Assembly: GCA_002724555.1 (NCBI GenBank)
Contig: PBOZ01000030.1
Coordinates: forward strand, 1-64,000
Origin: Rickettsiales bacterium
GTDB lineage: Bacteria; Pseudomonadota; Alphaproteobacteria; UBA8366
DNA length: 64,000 nt
Reading direction: 5' to 3'
The translations under genes were made by a program, and so were the position numbers. This document shows positions 11,666 to 20,561 of this stretch, in pieces. A model generated the notes under the pieces. That model did not search any database and had not been told where the DNA came from. It worked only from the letters and a program-made list of their open reading frames with translations. How positions within the stretch are numbered: the first letter of the stretch is position 1; every line of letters begins with the position of its first letter.

Positions 11666-13519
11666 ATGCAGCTGGAAAAACTGCGCTACAAAGCTTTTGG
11701 TCGACGGGCGGCTGTGCTGGGAATTGCCAAACTCCTCCTCTTAGGAGGTCTATGCGGCCGCTTGTATTATCTGCAGGTCGTTGAATCTAAGCGTTATAAG
11801 ATGTTGGCTGATGAGAATCGAATCAACTTACGGCTCTTGGTACCGCCGCGCGGTCATATCGTTGACCGGTACGGCGCGCCGCTCGCCGTGAACATCCAGA
11901 ACTACCGTGTCGTTATGGTGCCAGAGCAGGCGCTCAACGTCGAAGAATCATTAGCGCGCTTAAAAACCATCGTAGAGATCAGTGAGTATGATCGTCGCAA
12001 CGTTCTGAAGGAGGCCCGCCGCCGTCGAGCCTTCATGCCGATTACTGTTCGTGAAAACTTGGAATGGGACGAAGTGAGTCGGATAGAGGTCAATGCCCCA
12101 GATTTACCGGGAATCAGCATTGATGTTGGCCAGTCGCGTTATTACCCCAACGGTAAAGTCGCCGCACATGTGGTGGGGTACGTATCCGCAGTTTCCGAAA
12201 AGGATTTAACCGGCGACCCTTTGCTTGAATTGCCCGGTTACCGGATCGGCAAAAACGGCATCGAACGCCAACATGAACTGGAGCTTCGGGGCACGGCAGG
12301 TAGCAGTCAAGTCGAAGTTAACGCCGTAGGCCGAATCATCAAGGAGCTTAAACGAACCGAGGGCAGACCCGGGCAACGTGTGGTTCTTACCCTGAGCTTA
12401 AACTTACAAAAATTTATCACCGAGCGGATCGCTCGCTATAGGCGCGCGTCGGTTGTCGTCATTGACGTTCGCTCGGGTGAAATTTTATCGATGGTGTCAG
12501 TCCCTGCCTTTGACCCCAACGGTTTTAATCTTGGCCTCGACGCAAAAGCATGGAATGCACTTGCAGAAAACTCGGATGCACCGCTAAACAACAAGGCTAT
12601 TTCCGGACAGTACGCTCCCGGCTCTACTTACAAAATCGCTGTTATGCTAGCCGCACTAGAACATGGTATTTCTCCTGATCATAATGTTTTCTGCACCGGC
12701 TTTAGCGAACTCGGCAGCCAGCGTTTCCACTGTTGGCACAAGCACGGACACGGTTTGGTATCGATGATTGATGCGATGCGTGAATCCTGCGACGTGTATT
12801 TCTATGAGCTCGCACTAAAACTTGGCGTCGATCGCATCGCGCAAACCGCACGAAAACTGGGCCTGGGAGAAACTTTAGACCTCGAGCTGCCCGGTGAGAA
12901 GAATGGCTTAATCCCAACTCGGGCTTGGAAACAAAAGCACTTTGGAAAATCCTGGCTCAAGGGAGAAACCTTGGTTGCCGCAATTGGTCAGGGTTACGTG
13001 TTGACTACACCTCTTCAGCTCGCCGTTATGACGGCCCGTTGCGTCAACGGCGGGTACGCGGTGATGCCAAAGCTCACGCGCGATGCAATCGATGAGGGCA
13101 GCGACAGAGCAAATGCCGCAGATTTTCCGCCGGTTGGTATTTCAGCCCGGTCGCGGCAAATACTGATGCATTCACTTGACGAAGCTATGAACCATCCACG
13201 CGGCACCGCCTATAGGTCCCGCATTTCTGAACCGGGCCGCGTCGCTGGCGGTAAAACTGGAACGGCTCAGGTTCGTCGAATTACGATGATCGAACGTGAA
13301 AGCGGGGTTAAAAAGAACAAAGAAAAGCCATGGCGTGAGCGCGACCATTCGTTGTTCGTCGGATACGCTCCGGTTGATCAACCGCGCTATGCAGTGTCTG
13401 TCGTAGTCGAACACAGCGGCGGCGGTTCGAGGACTGCCGCTCCGATCGCCCACGATGTACTAAAGGAAGTTCAGCGCCTATACGCGCCCAGTCAATTAGC
13501 GAAACGCGGAGCATCTTAA
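11666..13519 (+). CDS. mrdA: Penicillin-binding protein 2
   Basis: 'PPRGHIVDRYGAPLAVN', 'SGQYAPGSTYKI' (SxxK), 'KTGTAQ'; 617 aa. Confidence 0.95.
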   Translation: MQLEKLRYKAFGRRAAVLGIAKLLLLGGLCGRLYYLQVVESKRYKMLADENRINLRLLVPPRGHIVDRYGAPLAVNIQNYRVVMVPEQALNVEESLARLKTIVEISEYDRRNVLKEARRRRAFMPITVRENLEWDEVSRIEVNAPDLPGISIDVGQSRYYPNGKVAAHVVGYVSAVSEKDLTGDPLLELPGYRIGKNGIERQHELELRGTAGSSQVEVNAVGRIIKELKRTEGRPGQRVVLTLSLNLQKFITERIARYRRASVVVIDVRSGEILSMVSVPAFDPNGFNLGLDAKAWNALAENSDAPLNNKAISGQYAPGSTYKIAVMLAALEHGISPDHNVFCTGFSELGSQRFHCWHKHGHGLVSMIDAMRESCDVYFYELALKLGVDRIAQTARKLGLGETLDLELPGEKNGLIPTRAWKQKHFGKSWLKGETLVAAIGQGYVLTTPLQLAVMTARCVNGGYAVMPKLTRDAIDEGSDRANAADFPPVGISARSRQILMHSLDEAMNHPRGTAYRSRISEPGRVAGGKTGTAQVRRITMIERESGVKKNKEKPWRERDHSLFVGYAPVDQPRYAVSVVVEHSGGGSRTAAPIAHDVLKEVQRLYAPSQLAKRGAS

Positions 13520-14670
13520 TGATCAGCCGTGACACTATTAATCCGGCTGTTATGACACTCGGCCAGCGACTTTGGCATTTGAACTGGTTTCTCATTCTTC
13601 TGATCTGCGCACTCGCAAGCGTCGGCTTCATGATGCTATATTCAGCTGGTAATGGCAGCTATTCGCCCTGGGCGGAGCGGCAAATGCTTCGATTTGGGCT
13701 CGGAATGTGTATCATGTTGGCGATTGCGTTGACGGATATCCGAATTTGGCTCAAATATGCATATTTATTCTATGCCGGTTCCTTGATCATGTTGATTGCC
13801 GTAGAGGCTGTCGGTACCGTGGGCATGGGTGCACAGAGATGGATCGACCTCAAAGTGTTTCACCTACAGCCGTCAGAATTAATGAAAATCGCATTAGTAC
13901 TGGCATTAGCACGTTATTTCCATGGATTGAGCTTAGACGAAGTTGCACGCCCGACCTACCTCGTTTTACCCACTCTTTTGGTAGCTGCACCTATAGCCTT
14001 GGTAATGCGCCAACCAGATCTTGGGACTTCCCTTTTATTACTCATGGGAAGCGGCGCGATGTTTTTCCTCGCCGGTGTACGTATGTGGAAATTTGTCTTG
14101 GTGGGCTTAACCTGCTTGTCCGCAATTCCAGTCATTTGGTCAATGCTGCATGTCTACCAGAAAAAGAGGATCATGACTTTCCTCTCACCTGAGAGTGATC
14201 CCCTTGGCGCTGGTTATCATGCGTTGCAGTCATTTATAGCTCTTGGCTCGGGCGGCGTATCGGGCAAAGGCTTCCTGAAAGGAACGCAAAGCCACCTCTC
14301 TTTCCTGCCCGAGATGCAGACGGACTTTATCTTTACCATGTACGCAGAAGAGTTCGGTTTGATTGGCGGGATATTACTTTTGGCGCTTTACACAATAGTG
14401 GTGGCCTACACCTTCGCCATTGCAATGCGCTCACGCAATCATTTCGGACGGCTCGTTTGTATGGGTATCGCGACTATGTTTTTCCTCTACTTCTTCGTTA
14501 ATATTGCGATGGTCACTGGCCTTACACCTGTCGTTGGTGTCCCGCTTCCACTCATCTCTTACGGCGGCACCGCCATGATGACTGTTTTGATCGGCTTTGG
14601 ACTAGTTATGAACGTCTCTATACACCGGGATATGCTTATTAGCCGCCATGGTGAAGTTTCAAATACGTAA
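13519..14670 (+). CDS. mrdB: Rod shape-determining protein RodA (SEDS glycosyltransferase)
   Basis: SEDS motifs 'LQPSELMKIALVLALARYFH', 'GLTPVVGVPLPLISYGGTAM'; TAATG overlap with mrdA. Confidence 0.94.
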   Translation: MISRDTINPAVMTLGQRLWHLNWFLILLICALASVGFMMLYSAGNGSYSPWAERQMLRFGLGMCIMLAIALTDIRIWLKYAYLFYAGSLIMLIAVEAVGTVGMGAQRWIDLKVFHLQPSELMKIALVLALARYFHGLSLDEVARPTYLVLPTLLVAAPIALVMRQPDLGTSLLLLMGSGAMFFLAGVRMWKFVLVGLTCLSAIPVIWSMLHVYQKKRIMTFLSPESDPLGAGYHALQSFIALGSGGVSGKGFLKGTQSHLSFLPEMQTDFIFTMYAEEFGLIGGILLLALYTIVVAYTFAIAMRSRNHFGRLVCMGIATMFFLYFFVNIAMVTGLTPVVGVPLPLISYGGTAMMTVLIGFGLVMNVSIHRDMLISRHGEVSNT

Positions 14671-14763
14671 GGCCTGTCGCAGCGGGCGGAAATGCGTGCC
14701 GAATCCTGATTCCGCTCTATCTACTATTCAGTTCAAAAATCAATTTCTAGACGGACGAATATT

Positions 14764-15552
14764 ATGCCTGACACCTCGAACACCGAAAACCTTGTCACCT
14801 ACACATCCAAAAATCAGATCGCGACGATCACGATCAATCGGCCGGACAAACTAAATGCATTATCGAACGGTGTCGTCGCACAGCTTCGCGATGCAATGTT
14901 GCGCCTCCAGGCAAGCAACGACATGTGTGCGATAGTCACCGCGACAGGCGACCGTGCTTTCTCAGTAGGGGCGGATTTACGGGATCCGCCGCGCGACCCC
15001 CAACTCTGGGAATGCATGCCCGGTGTTGGAGTTGATGTCGACAAACCGCTGGTGGCTGCAGTCTCGGGTTATTGCGTCGGCGGAGCCTTCTGCCTAGTTC
15101 AATTCTGCGATTTTGCCGTCGCCTCTGAAAGCGCCGATTTCTTTTATCCGGAAGCCCAGATTGGTTTCTGTGGAGGTTTGATTGCCGGCCTTGCAGCCCG
15201 GCTACCCCATAAGGTCGCCATGGAGTTCATGCTAACCGGCAAACATTTTAGCGCCGCGCGCGCCTATGAAGTTGGCATGGTGAATAAAGTCGTGCCGGTT
15301 GGCGAGCAAGTAAACGCAGCAATGGAATATGCCGAGATAATGAGAAATAGCGCCCCAATGGTGGTGCGCACCGTCAAACGCTTCGTGCGCGACACAGTCA
15401 TCAACCGCGGACCATCCGAACAAAGTGCCCTGGCCCAACGCGAACTACTCTCGATTAGCCGTGGTGAAGATCAACAGGAAGGCGGGCGCGCCTTTAAAGA
15501 AAAACGTAAACCCATCTTCAAAGAAGATTGGAATAAGCCGCCCCTATCGTAA
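14764..15552 (+). CDS. Enoyl-CoA hydratase/isomerase family protein
   Basis: Crotonase fold 'ITINRPDKLNALSNGV', 'FSVGADL', 'KPLVAAVSGYCVGGAF'. Confidence 0.88.
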   Translation: MPDTSNTENLVTYTSKNQIATITINRPDKLNALSNGVVAQLRDAMLRLQASNDMCAIVTATGDRAFSVGADLRDPPRDPQLWECMPGVGVDVDKPLVAAVSGYCVGGAFCLVQFCDFAVASESADFFYPEAQIGFCGGLIAGLAARLPHKVAMEFMLTGKHFSAARAYEVGMVNKVVPVGEQVNAAMEYAEIMRNSAPMVVRTVKRFVRDTVINRGPSEQSALAQRELLSISRGEDQQEGGRAFKEKRKPIFKEDWNKPPLS

Positions 15553-15623
15553 GCATACGATCAAATACAAGAACCATCGTTAACCGTCCGGGTTTTCTGC
15601 ATCCTCGCTTTTAAATTTGAACG

Positions 15624-15697
15624 GAGCGTATAGCTCAGTTAGCAATTCCGCTGACTTTGGAAATAAGAGTTCCAAAGTTCGAGCCCTTGTACGCTCA
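15624..15697 (+). other. Degenerate tRNA-like element (probable pseudo-tRNA)
   Basis: GAGCGTA (15624-15630) pairs perfectly with TACGCTC (15690-15696); T8A9, 'TAGCTCAGTTAG' D-arm start and 'GTTCGAGCC' T-loop present; D-stem and anticodon stem not intact; no CCA; 9-bp hairpin ACTTTGGAA/TTCCAAAGT inside. Confidence 0.55.
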
Positions 15698-15878
15698 TCA
15701 TGTTTAATAATTTAAACACGAATTTAATTTTTATGGATGTAGTGGTTGCTGAGGCTTCGAATGGGATGATTGTTAATTTGGGCGACGATTTAAACCAGAA
15801 ACGCGCAAATTCATAGGTTTGTATCTTGCTGTCTTTGGCCGGTGTGAGCAGAATTCGGGACGTAAGGAGCCGAACACG

Positions 15879-17120
15879 ATGGCAAAATTAAGTGACTTCG
15901 ACGAAATTGGTCGCGACTTCTACGAGTCGATGCCGATGCCCGAGTTTACTTACACACCTTGGGTAGTGCCTAAACCCATCGCTAAAGCGCGCGTCGCGAT
16001 TATCTCCACTGCAGGCCTGCAACTACGGGGGGACAGACCTTTTTCAGTTAATTCGACAGACTACCGAATTTTACCGAGTAATGCTTCGTCTGCGGATCTC
16101 GTAATGAGCCACATTTCAATCAATTTTGACCGAAGCGGCTTTCAAAAAGATCACAATGTTGCGTTGCCAATTGACCGGCTTAATGAGTTTGTTGCAGATG
16201 GCAAGATCGGCTCGGCCGCCGCCTTTCATTACTCATTCATGGGGGCAACGCACCCAGATAAATTAGAGTATGCTGCTAATCAACTTGCTGATGTTCTCAA
16301 GAAAGATCATGTCGATTCAGTTCTGTTAGTGCCAATTTGACCAGCTTGCACGCGCGCCGTGGGCGGGCTCAGCCACTATCTAGAACGCGCCGGTTTTGCG
16401 ACAGCAGGGATAAGTCTGATCCGACTGCACAGCGAAAGAATTCATCCGCCTAGGGCGCTTTGGGTACCGTTCGAACTTGGGCGCCCGTTTGGTGTTCCCC
16501 ACAACGCAGCTTTTCAAACTCGCGTTTTGCAGAAACTGATAGATTTGTTCGATAGTTCTGAGGGTCCAGTGCTTGTAGATTACCCAGAAGATGCGCCGAG
16601 TAGTGGGTCCAAGGATATGGGGGGACTTGTCTGTCCAGTACAGTTTGATGCTTCTAACATTGAAGACGAAACGTTAGAAATGGCGGTAAACCGTGAAATC
16701 ATCGAATTGTTTCCTTGGTATGACCTCGCCCGTAAGCGGCGCCAGCGCACTACCGTCGGTGTGACAGGACTGGGAATAGAAGAGGTTGCTCGTGCTCTAT
16801 CTAGGTGGTTGACTTCGTCTCCGCCAGAGGACGTCGTAAATGATCAAACGCCAGCCGCCATGTTGAAACTCGCCGTTGAAGATTTGCGGGCATTTTACTT
16901 TGAGGCCGCGGCTGGCCAGCCACACGGAGATTCAATCAGCAGCAAACAACTCGCTGATTGGTTCTGGGGTGAGACATCTGCAGCCAAACTGCTTTTGGCT
17001 TTGCGTGAGCGCCTTATCCTCGATGAAGATCCCGCGTTACAAATGTTAGGCCACAACAGCTTAGTTCCGCGGGAGCAGTGGACACGCTTCAACATTGATG
17101 ACCGCTGGTGGAATGATTGA
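15879..17120 (+). CDS. Selenoprotein of the GrdB/PrdB (glycine/sarcosine/betaine/D-proline reductase selenoprotein B) family, in-frame TGA read as selenocysteine at residue 154
   Basis: ORFs 15819..16340 and 16359..17120 share one frame, separated only by TGA 16338-16340; joined protein '...DSVLLVPI-U-PACTRAVGGLSHYLE...' with UxxC motif; AAGGAGC Shine-Dalgarno 15864-15870 before ATG 15879. Confidence 0.85.
16343..16369 (+). promoter_or_regulatory. Candidate bacterial SECIS element
   Basis: Just after the UGA: 16343-16351 AGCTTGCAC pairs with 16359-16369 GTGGGCGGGCT (9 bp including two G-U, 2-nt GG bulge), 7-nt loop GCGCGCC. Confidence 0.6.
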
Positions 17121-17411
17121 ATTGATCTGCTCTTCGAATTAATCGCGTCACTTTTCCTTAAAGCGATCTGCCTTTAACCATTAACTGGTGAATATAACGA
17201 ATAACCTATCTGCTAAGGGTAACTATTTAGGTGATTGAACACCGTAACAGGACTATCCGCACGTTCAGCCTATTTATTGAATAATTTACAAGATCTGGTA
17301 CGCAAGGGATGGCTGAATAACAGACCATCATGAAGAATCGCAGTCCCGAGACAAGAGCAAGACCTTTTGACAGCCGCAAGTGTTGGAAAACAAATCCTTA
17401 GGATCCGCAAG

Positions 17412-17427
17412 AGAGGCGATCGCCTCT
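17412..17427. repeat. Perfect 16-bp palindrome AGAGGCGATCGCCTCT
   Basis: Read directly; intergenic, downstream of the convergent maiA-like gene. Confidence 0.75.
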
Positions 17428-17471
17428 GGTCTGTTCTGTTGGTCACAGTAAAGGCAGCAACGCGTCACTGA

Positions 17472-18164
17472 CTAAACAAATCCCTCCGGGCTTTCCGGAT
17501 AGTCAGGCTGATTATAAGGCATCGCCTTTTCAAAAGCAGGGATTTCCTGACAACGTTGGTCAATGTCACATAATGTTGGATATGGAGATAAATCGATTTC
17601 AAACAAACGCGAATTATATAGTTGGGGAACAAGATAAATATCACCTATGGTTGGTTTATCATCATAACAAAAGGGCGTTTGCTCAGTACGCTGCGTCATA
17701 AGCGTCTCTAGAGTTTTATACCCATGATGTAACCAGTTTTCGTACCAAAGCCTCAACTCCTCTTTGGAAAAGCCATGCTTTTCCATTAGGTTGCGCCTTA
17801 TACGGCGGACCCCAACCGCATGCATCTCGCACGCAATAACCTGACTAAATGCACGCGATCTGGCACGGGCAATTAAGTCTTTGGGGAATAGAGACGGGCC
17901 TTCAAATGCATCCTCAATAAATTCAACTAGGGCAGAAGATTGCACAACACGCTCGCCATTTATAACTAGGGTTGGCATTAATCCCTGAGGATTTATCAAA
18001 TGATAGTCTTCTTTACTTATAGATTTACCAGCTTGCGGAACTAAACTGTCAATGCCAACTGTCTCGACCACGATATACTCATAAGGAATATTTTTAATAT
18101 TCAACGCGGTTCTAACTCGCTGACCAGCCGAGTTGCGATAGCGAGAATAAAGTTTCAAATCCAT
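17472..18164 (-). CDS. Maleylacetoacetate isomerase / zeta-class glutathione S-transferase
   Basis: 'YSRYRNSAGQRVRTALNIKNIPYEYI', 'NPQGLMPTLVINGERVVQSSALVEFI'. Confidence 0.82.
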   Translation of the reverse strand: MDLKLYSRYRNSAGQRVRTALNIKNIPYEYIVVETVGIDSLVPQAGKSISKEDYHLINPQGLMPTLVINGERVVQSSALVEFIEDAFEGPSLFPKDLIARARSRAFSQVIACEMHAVGVRRIRRNLMEKHGFSKEELRLWYENWLHHGYKTLETLMTQRTEQTPFCYDDKPTIGDIYLVPQLYNSRLFEIDLSPYPTLCDIDQRCQEIPAFEKAMPYNQPDYPESPEGFV

Positions 18165-18282
18165 AAGAGATTCATCCTAAAAATTCTAACGATAAAATTA
18201 TACTTACATTTCATATTGGATGGATCTTACCCACCAACTTTGGTACTATCGTATGGGCAAATTTCAAAGGATTTCTGATTAA

Positions 18283-18708
18283 ATGGAAACTCTCGATCCA
18301 TCAATCTATGGCTTCAATGTATCGGATTTAATTTCCTTCATAAAATATTTTTGCACCGCAGCAATTTTGATAGCAATTTATATAGGAATATACATCGCAA
18401 TAACGCCTCATGCTGAAATTAAACTCATAAAAGAAAACAATTCGTCTGCCGCAATCGCACTCTCTGGCAGCTTAATGGGATTTTCTTTACCTATAGCGAT
18501 CATCATTGCTCATTCATCAAGCCTACTAAGCTGTGTAGTATGGGGTATTATCGCACTAATAACACAGATAATAGTTTTCTATTTAGCCCGCTCTATTGTT
18601 CCCAAAATTTCCGATAAAATTGAAAATGGAGAAATCGCGAGTGGCATTTGGTTAGGTGCAGCGTCGCTTACTGGTGGAATTATTAATGCAGCTTGCATGA
18701 CATACTAA
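18283..18708 (+). CDS. DUF350-like small membrane protein
   Basis: Repeated TM segments with 'ENNSSAAIALSGSLMGFSLPIAIIIAHS' and a repeat-like second half. Confidence 0.65.
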   Translation: METLDPSIYGFNVSDLISFIKYFCTAAILIAIYIGIYIAITPHAEIKLIKENNSSAAIALSGSLMGFSLPIAIIIAHSSSLLSCVVWGIIALITQIIVFYLARSIVPKISDKIENGEIASGIWLGAASLTGGIINAACMTY

Positions 18709-18854
18709 TATTGTTTGCGCCAATAAATTTAAGGATGGAATAACGTCACGATTTCATCTCTTAGGAACAAGTGAGGTAATATTTCCGCTGCAGTGGCGAC
18801 CAGCAACTTTGAGATTGTTTGGCAATAAAATAAAGAGGGTGGAAGCAGAAAAAT

Positions 18855-19487
18855 TTATTTCCCCAACCGCACCGCGGTTTTGGCGTCTGCCGCAACCGTC
18901 CGCTCATAGGACGGAATTGCAGTTACCCGGTCGAATAAACCTTGCGCATAACTTGGCAAATCCGCCGTAACCATTCGGCAATATCCACGCATTGTATAGC
19001 AGATGCTGAGATCCGCAGCACTCATCGTATCACCTAAGAGGTAAGGCCGGTCCGCAACTGCGACATCGATAGCTTTAAGAGCCGAGGTCGCACGGCTTTT
19101 CATCTCTGCAACAACATCGTCGAGTTCTGGATTAAACTCACGACGGTGATTCACAATTTCACCAAGCGGGCGTGCGAAGGTCGCTTCAGCAAACCAACAC
19201 CATTGCAGGTAATGCGCATAGACCGAATCATTCTTCAGAGGCTGAAGTTTGCCATCGCCATAGCGGTCGAGCACATATTGCATCATTGCGCAGGACTCGA
19301 ACATCTTCATTTCACCATCTTTCATAACGGGCACTTTACCCGTTGAATTCATCGCTCGCCATTCCGGACGTGCACGATTTTCCGCCGAAAAATCGACTGG
19401 CTCGATCTCATACGGCACGCCTAACTCTTCGCAGGCCCAAATAACACGAAACCCGCGGGTTCCAGGGGAATGATAAATTTTTAGCAT
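18855..19487 (-). CDS. Glutathione S-transferase family protein
   Basis: 'LKIYHSPGTRGFRVIWACEELGVPYEIEPVDF', 'NSTGKVPVMKDGEMKMFESCAMMQYV'. Confidence 0.88.
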   Translation of the reverse strand: MLKIYHSPGTRGFRVIWACEELGVPYEIEPVDFSAENRARPEWRAMNSTGKVPVMKDGEMKMFESCAMMQYVLDRYGDGKLQPLKNDSVYAHYLQWCWFAEATFARPLGEIVNHRREFNPELDDVVAEMKSRATSALKAIDVAVADRPYLLGDTMSAADLSICYTMRGYCRMVTADLPSYAQGLFDRVTAIPSYERTVAADAKTAVRLGK

Positions 19488-19554
19488 GATCCTAGGCCTT
19501 CCAAAAAGTTGCGTTAGTCCAGTTCAATCACGGAATTAAGTGTTTCGAATTGCT

Positions 19555-20397
19555 TTAAACGACAGGGCTTCCGGCAATTTGGATACGCCGCATCAGACGC
19601 TCCGCATGACGGACATCGTGGACGGCAATATGCTTGACGCACCTGTTATCCCAGAACGCAAGCGATCCTTTCTCCCAGCGAAAGCGGCAAGTAATTTCCG
19701 GGCGGTGGCCCCACTCCATGAGCCAATCGAGAAGTGGTGCACTCTCTTGCTCCGTCATCCCCTCAAATGCAACTGAATAGGAATGATTGACAAAAAGACA
19801 TTTCCGGCCTGTTTCCGGATGAGTGCGAATCACGGGATGGCTGTTCTTCGTCTCTCGCCATGCATCGTCGAGGCGGACAGCGGTGGACCGTTTGAATTTA
19901 GCTACCCGCGAACCCGGACCAGCAACCTTACGGTCGGTATGAATGCAACGCATTTCGCCAAGCAATGCCTTCATGCCTTCGGAGAGGCTTTCATAAGCGA
20001 GATACTGATTGGCAAAGAGCGTATCTCCACCATAATCTGGCACATCAAGGGCATAAAGTAAGGCACCCATCGGCGGCTCTGCCATCATCGTTGTGTCAGT
20101 GTGCCAATCCTCGCCGACGATCAACTCGTCCGTTGGCTTCCGATGGATGGTCACTACTTCCGGGTCATGGTCGCCCGTATTAAAGTTGGGGTGAATAAAG
20201 ATTTCGCCAAACCGCCTTGCCAGGCATTTGTGCTGTTCGATGCTAATCTCCTGATCACGAAAGAAGATGACGCAGTAATCCAGTAAAGCTTGGCGAATCT
20301 CTGCAATTACGTTTGCACTCAAATTTTTGCCAAGATCGACGCCAGAAATCACCGCCCCGATGGCGCTGGAAAGTGGCTTAATAGAGATTGTTGTCAT
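19555..20397 (-). CDS. TauD/TfdA family Fe(II)/2-oxoglutarate dioxygenase
   Basis: 'IEIRQALLDYCVIFFRDQEIS'-like N-half, 'WHTDTTMMAEPPMGALLYALDVPDYGGDTLFANQ', 'FWDNRCVKHIAVHD'. Confidence 0.9.
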   Translation of the reverse strand: MTTISIKPLSSAIGAVISGVDLGKNLSANVIAEIRQALLDYCVIFFRDQEISIEQHKCLARRFGEIFIHPNFNTGDHDPEVVTIHRKPTDELIVGEDWHTDTTMMAEPPMGALLYALDVPDYGGDTLFANQYLAYESLSEGMKALLGEMRCIHTDRKVAGPGSRVAKFKRSTAVRLDDAWRETKNSHPVIRTHPETGRKCLFVNHSYSVAFEGMTEQESAPLLDWLMEWGHRPEITCRFRWEKGSLAFWDNRCVKHIAVHDVRHAERLMRRIQIAGSPVV

Positions 20398-20561
20398 GGC
20401 AATATCCGTTAAGTCTTATCGGTCTGAAAACAAACCCCATACCGACTAATGTATGAAAATTTCATTGTATTTTTTATTCCGCCGAAATTTTGCTGAAACA
20501 CAACAACTCTTTAAACGCAAATTAGCAAAATCGAAATGCTAAACATCCGATTCCATCTAGG

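Noticed and set aside
15624-15697. Functional tRNA or selC (tRNA-Sec)
   Set aside because: D-stem and anticodon stem are not intact, no CCA, no long variable arm and no clear UCA anticodon; kept only as a tRNA-like element.
16359-17120. Independent 253-aa gene as reported by the ORF track
   Set aside because: No separate start signal; same frame as the upstream ORF and interrupted only by TGA in a UxxC motif, so treated as part of one selenoprotein.
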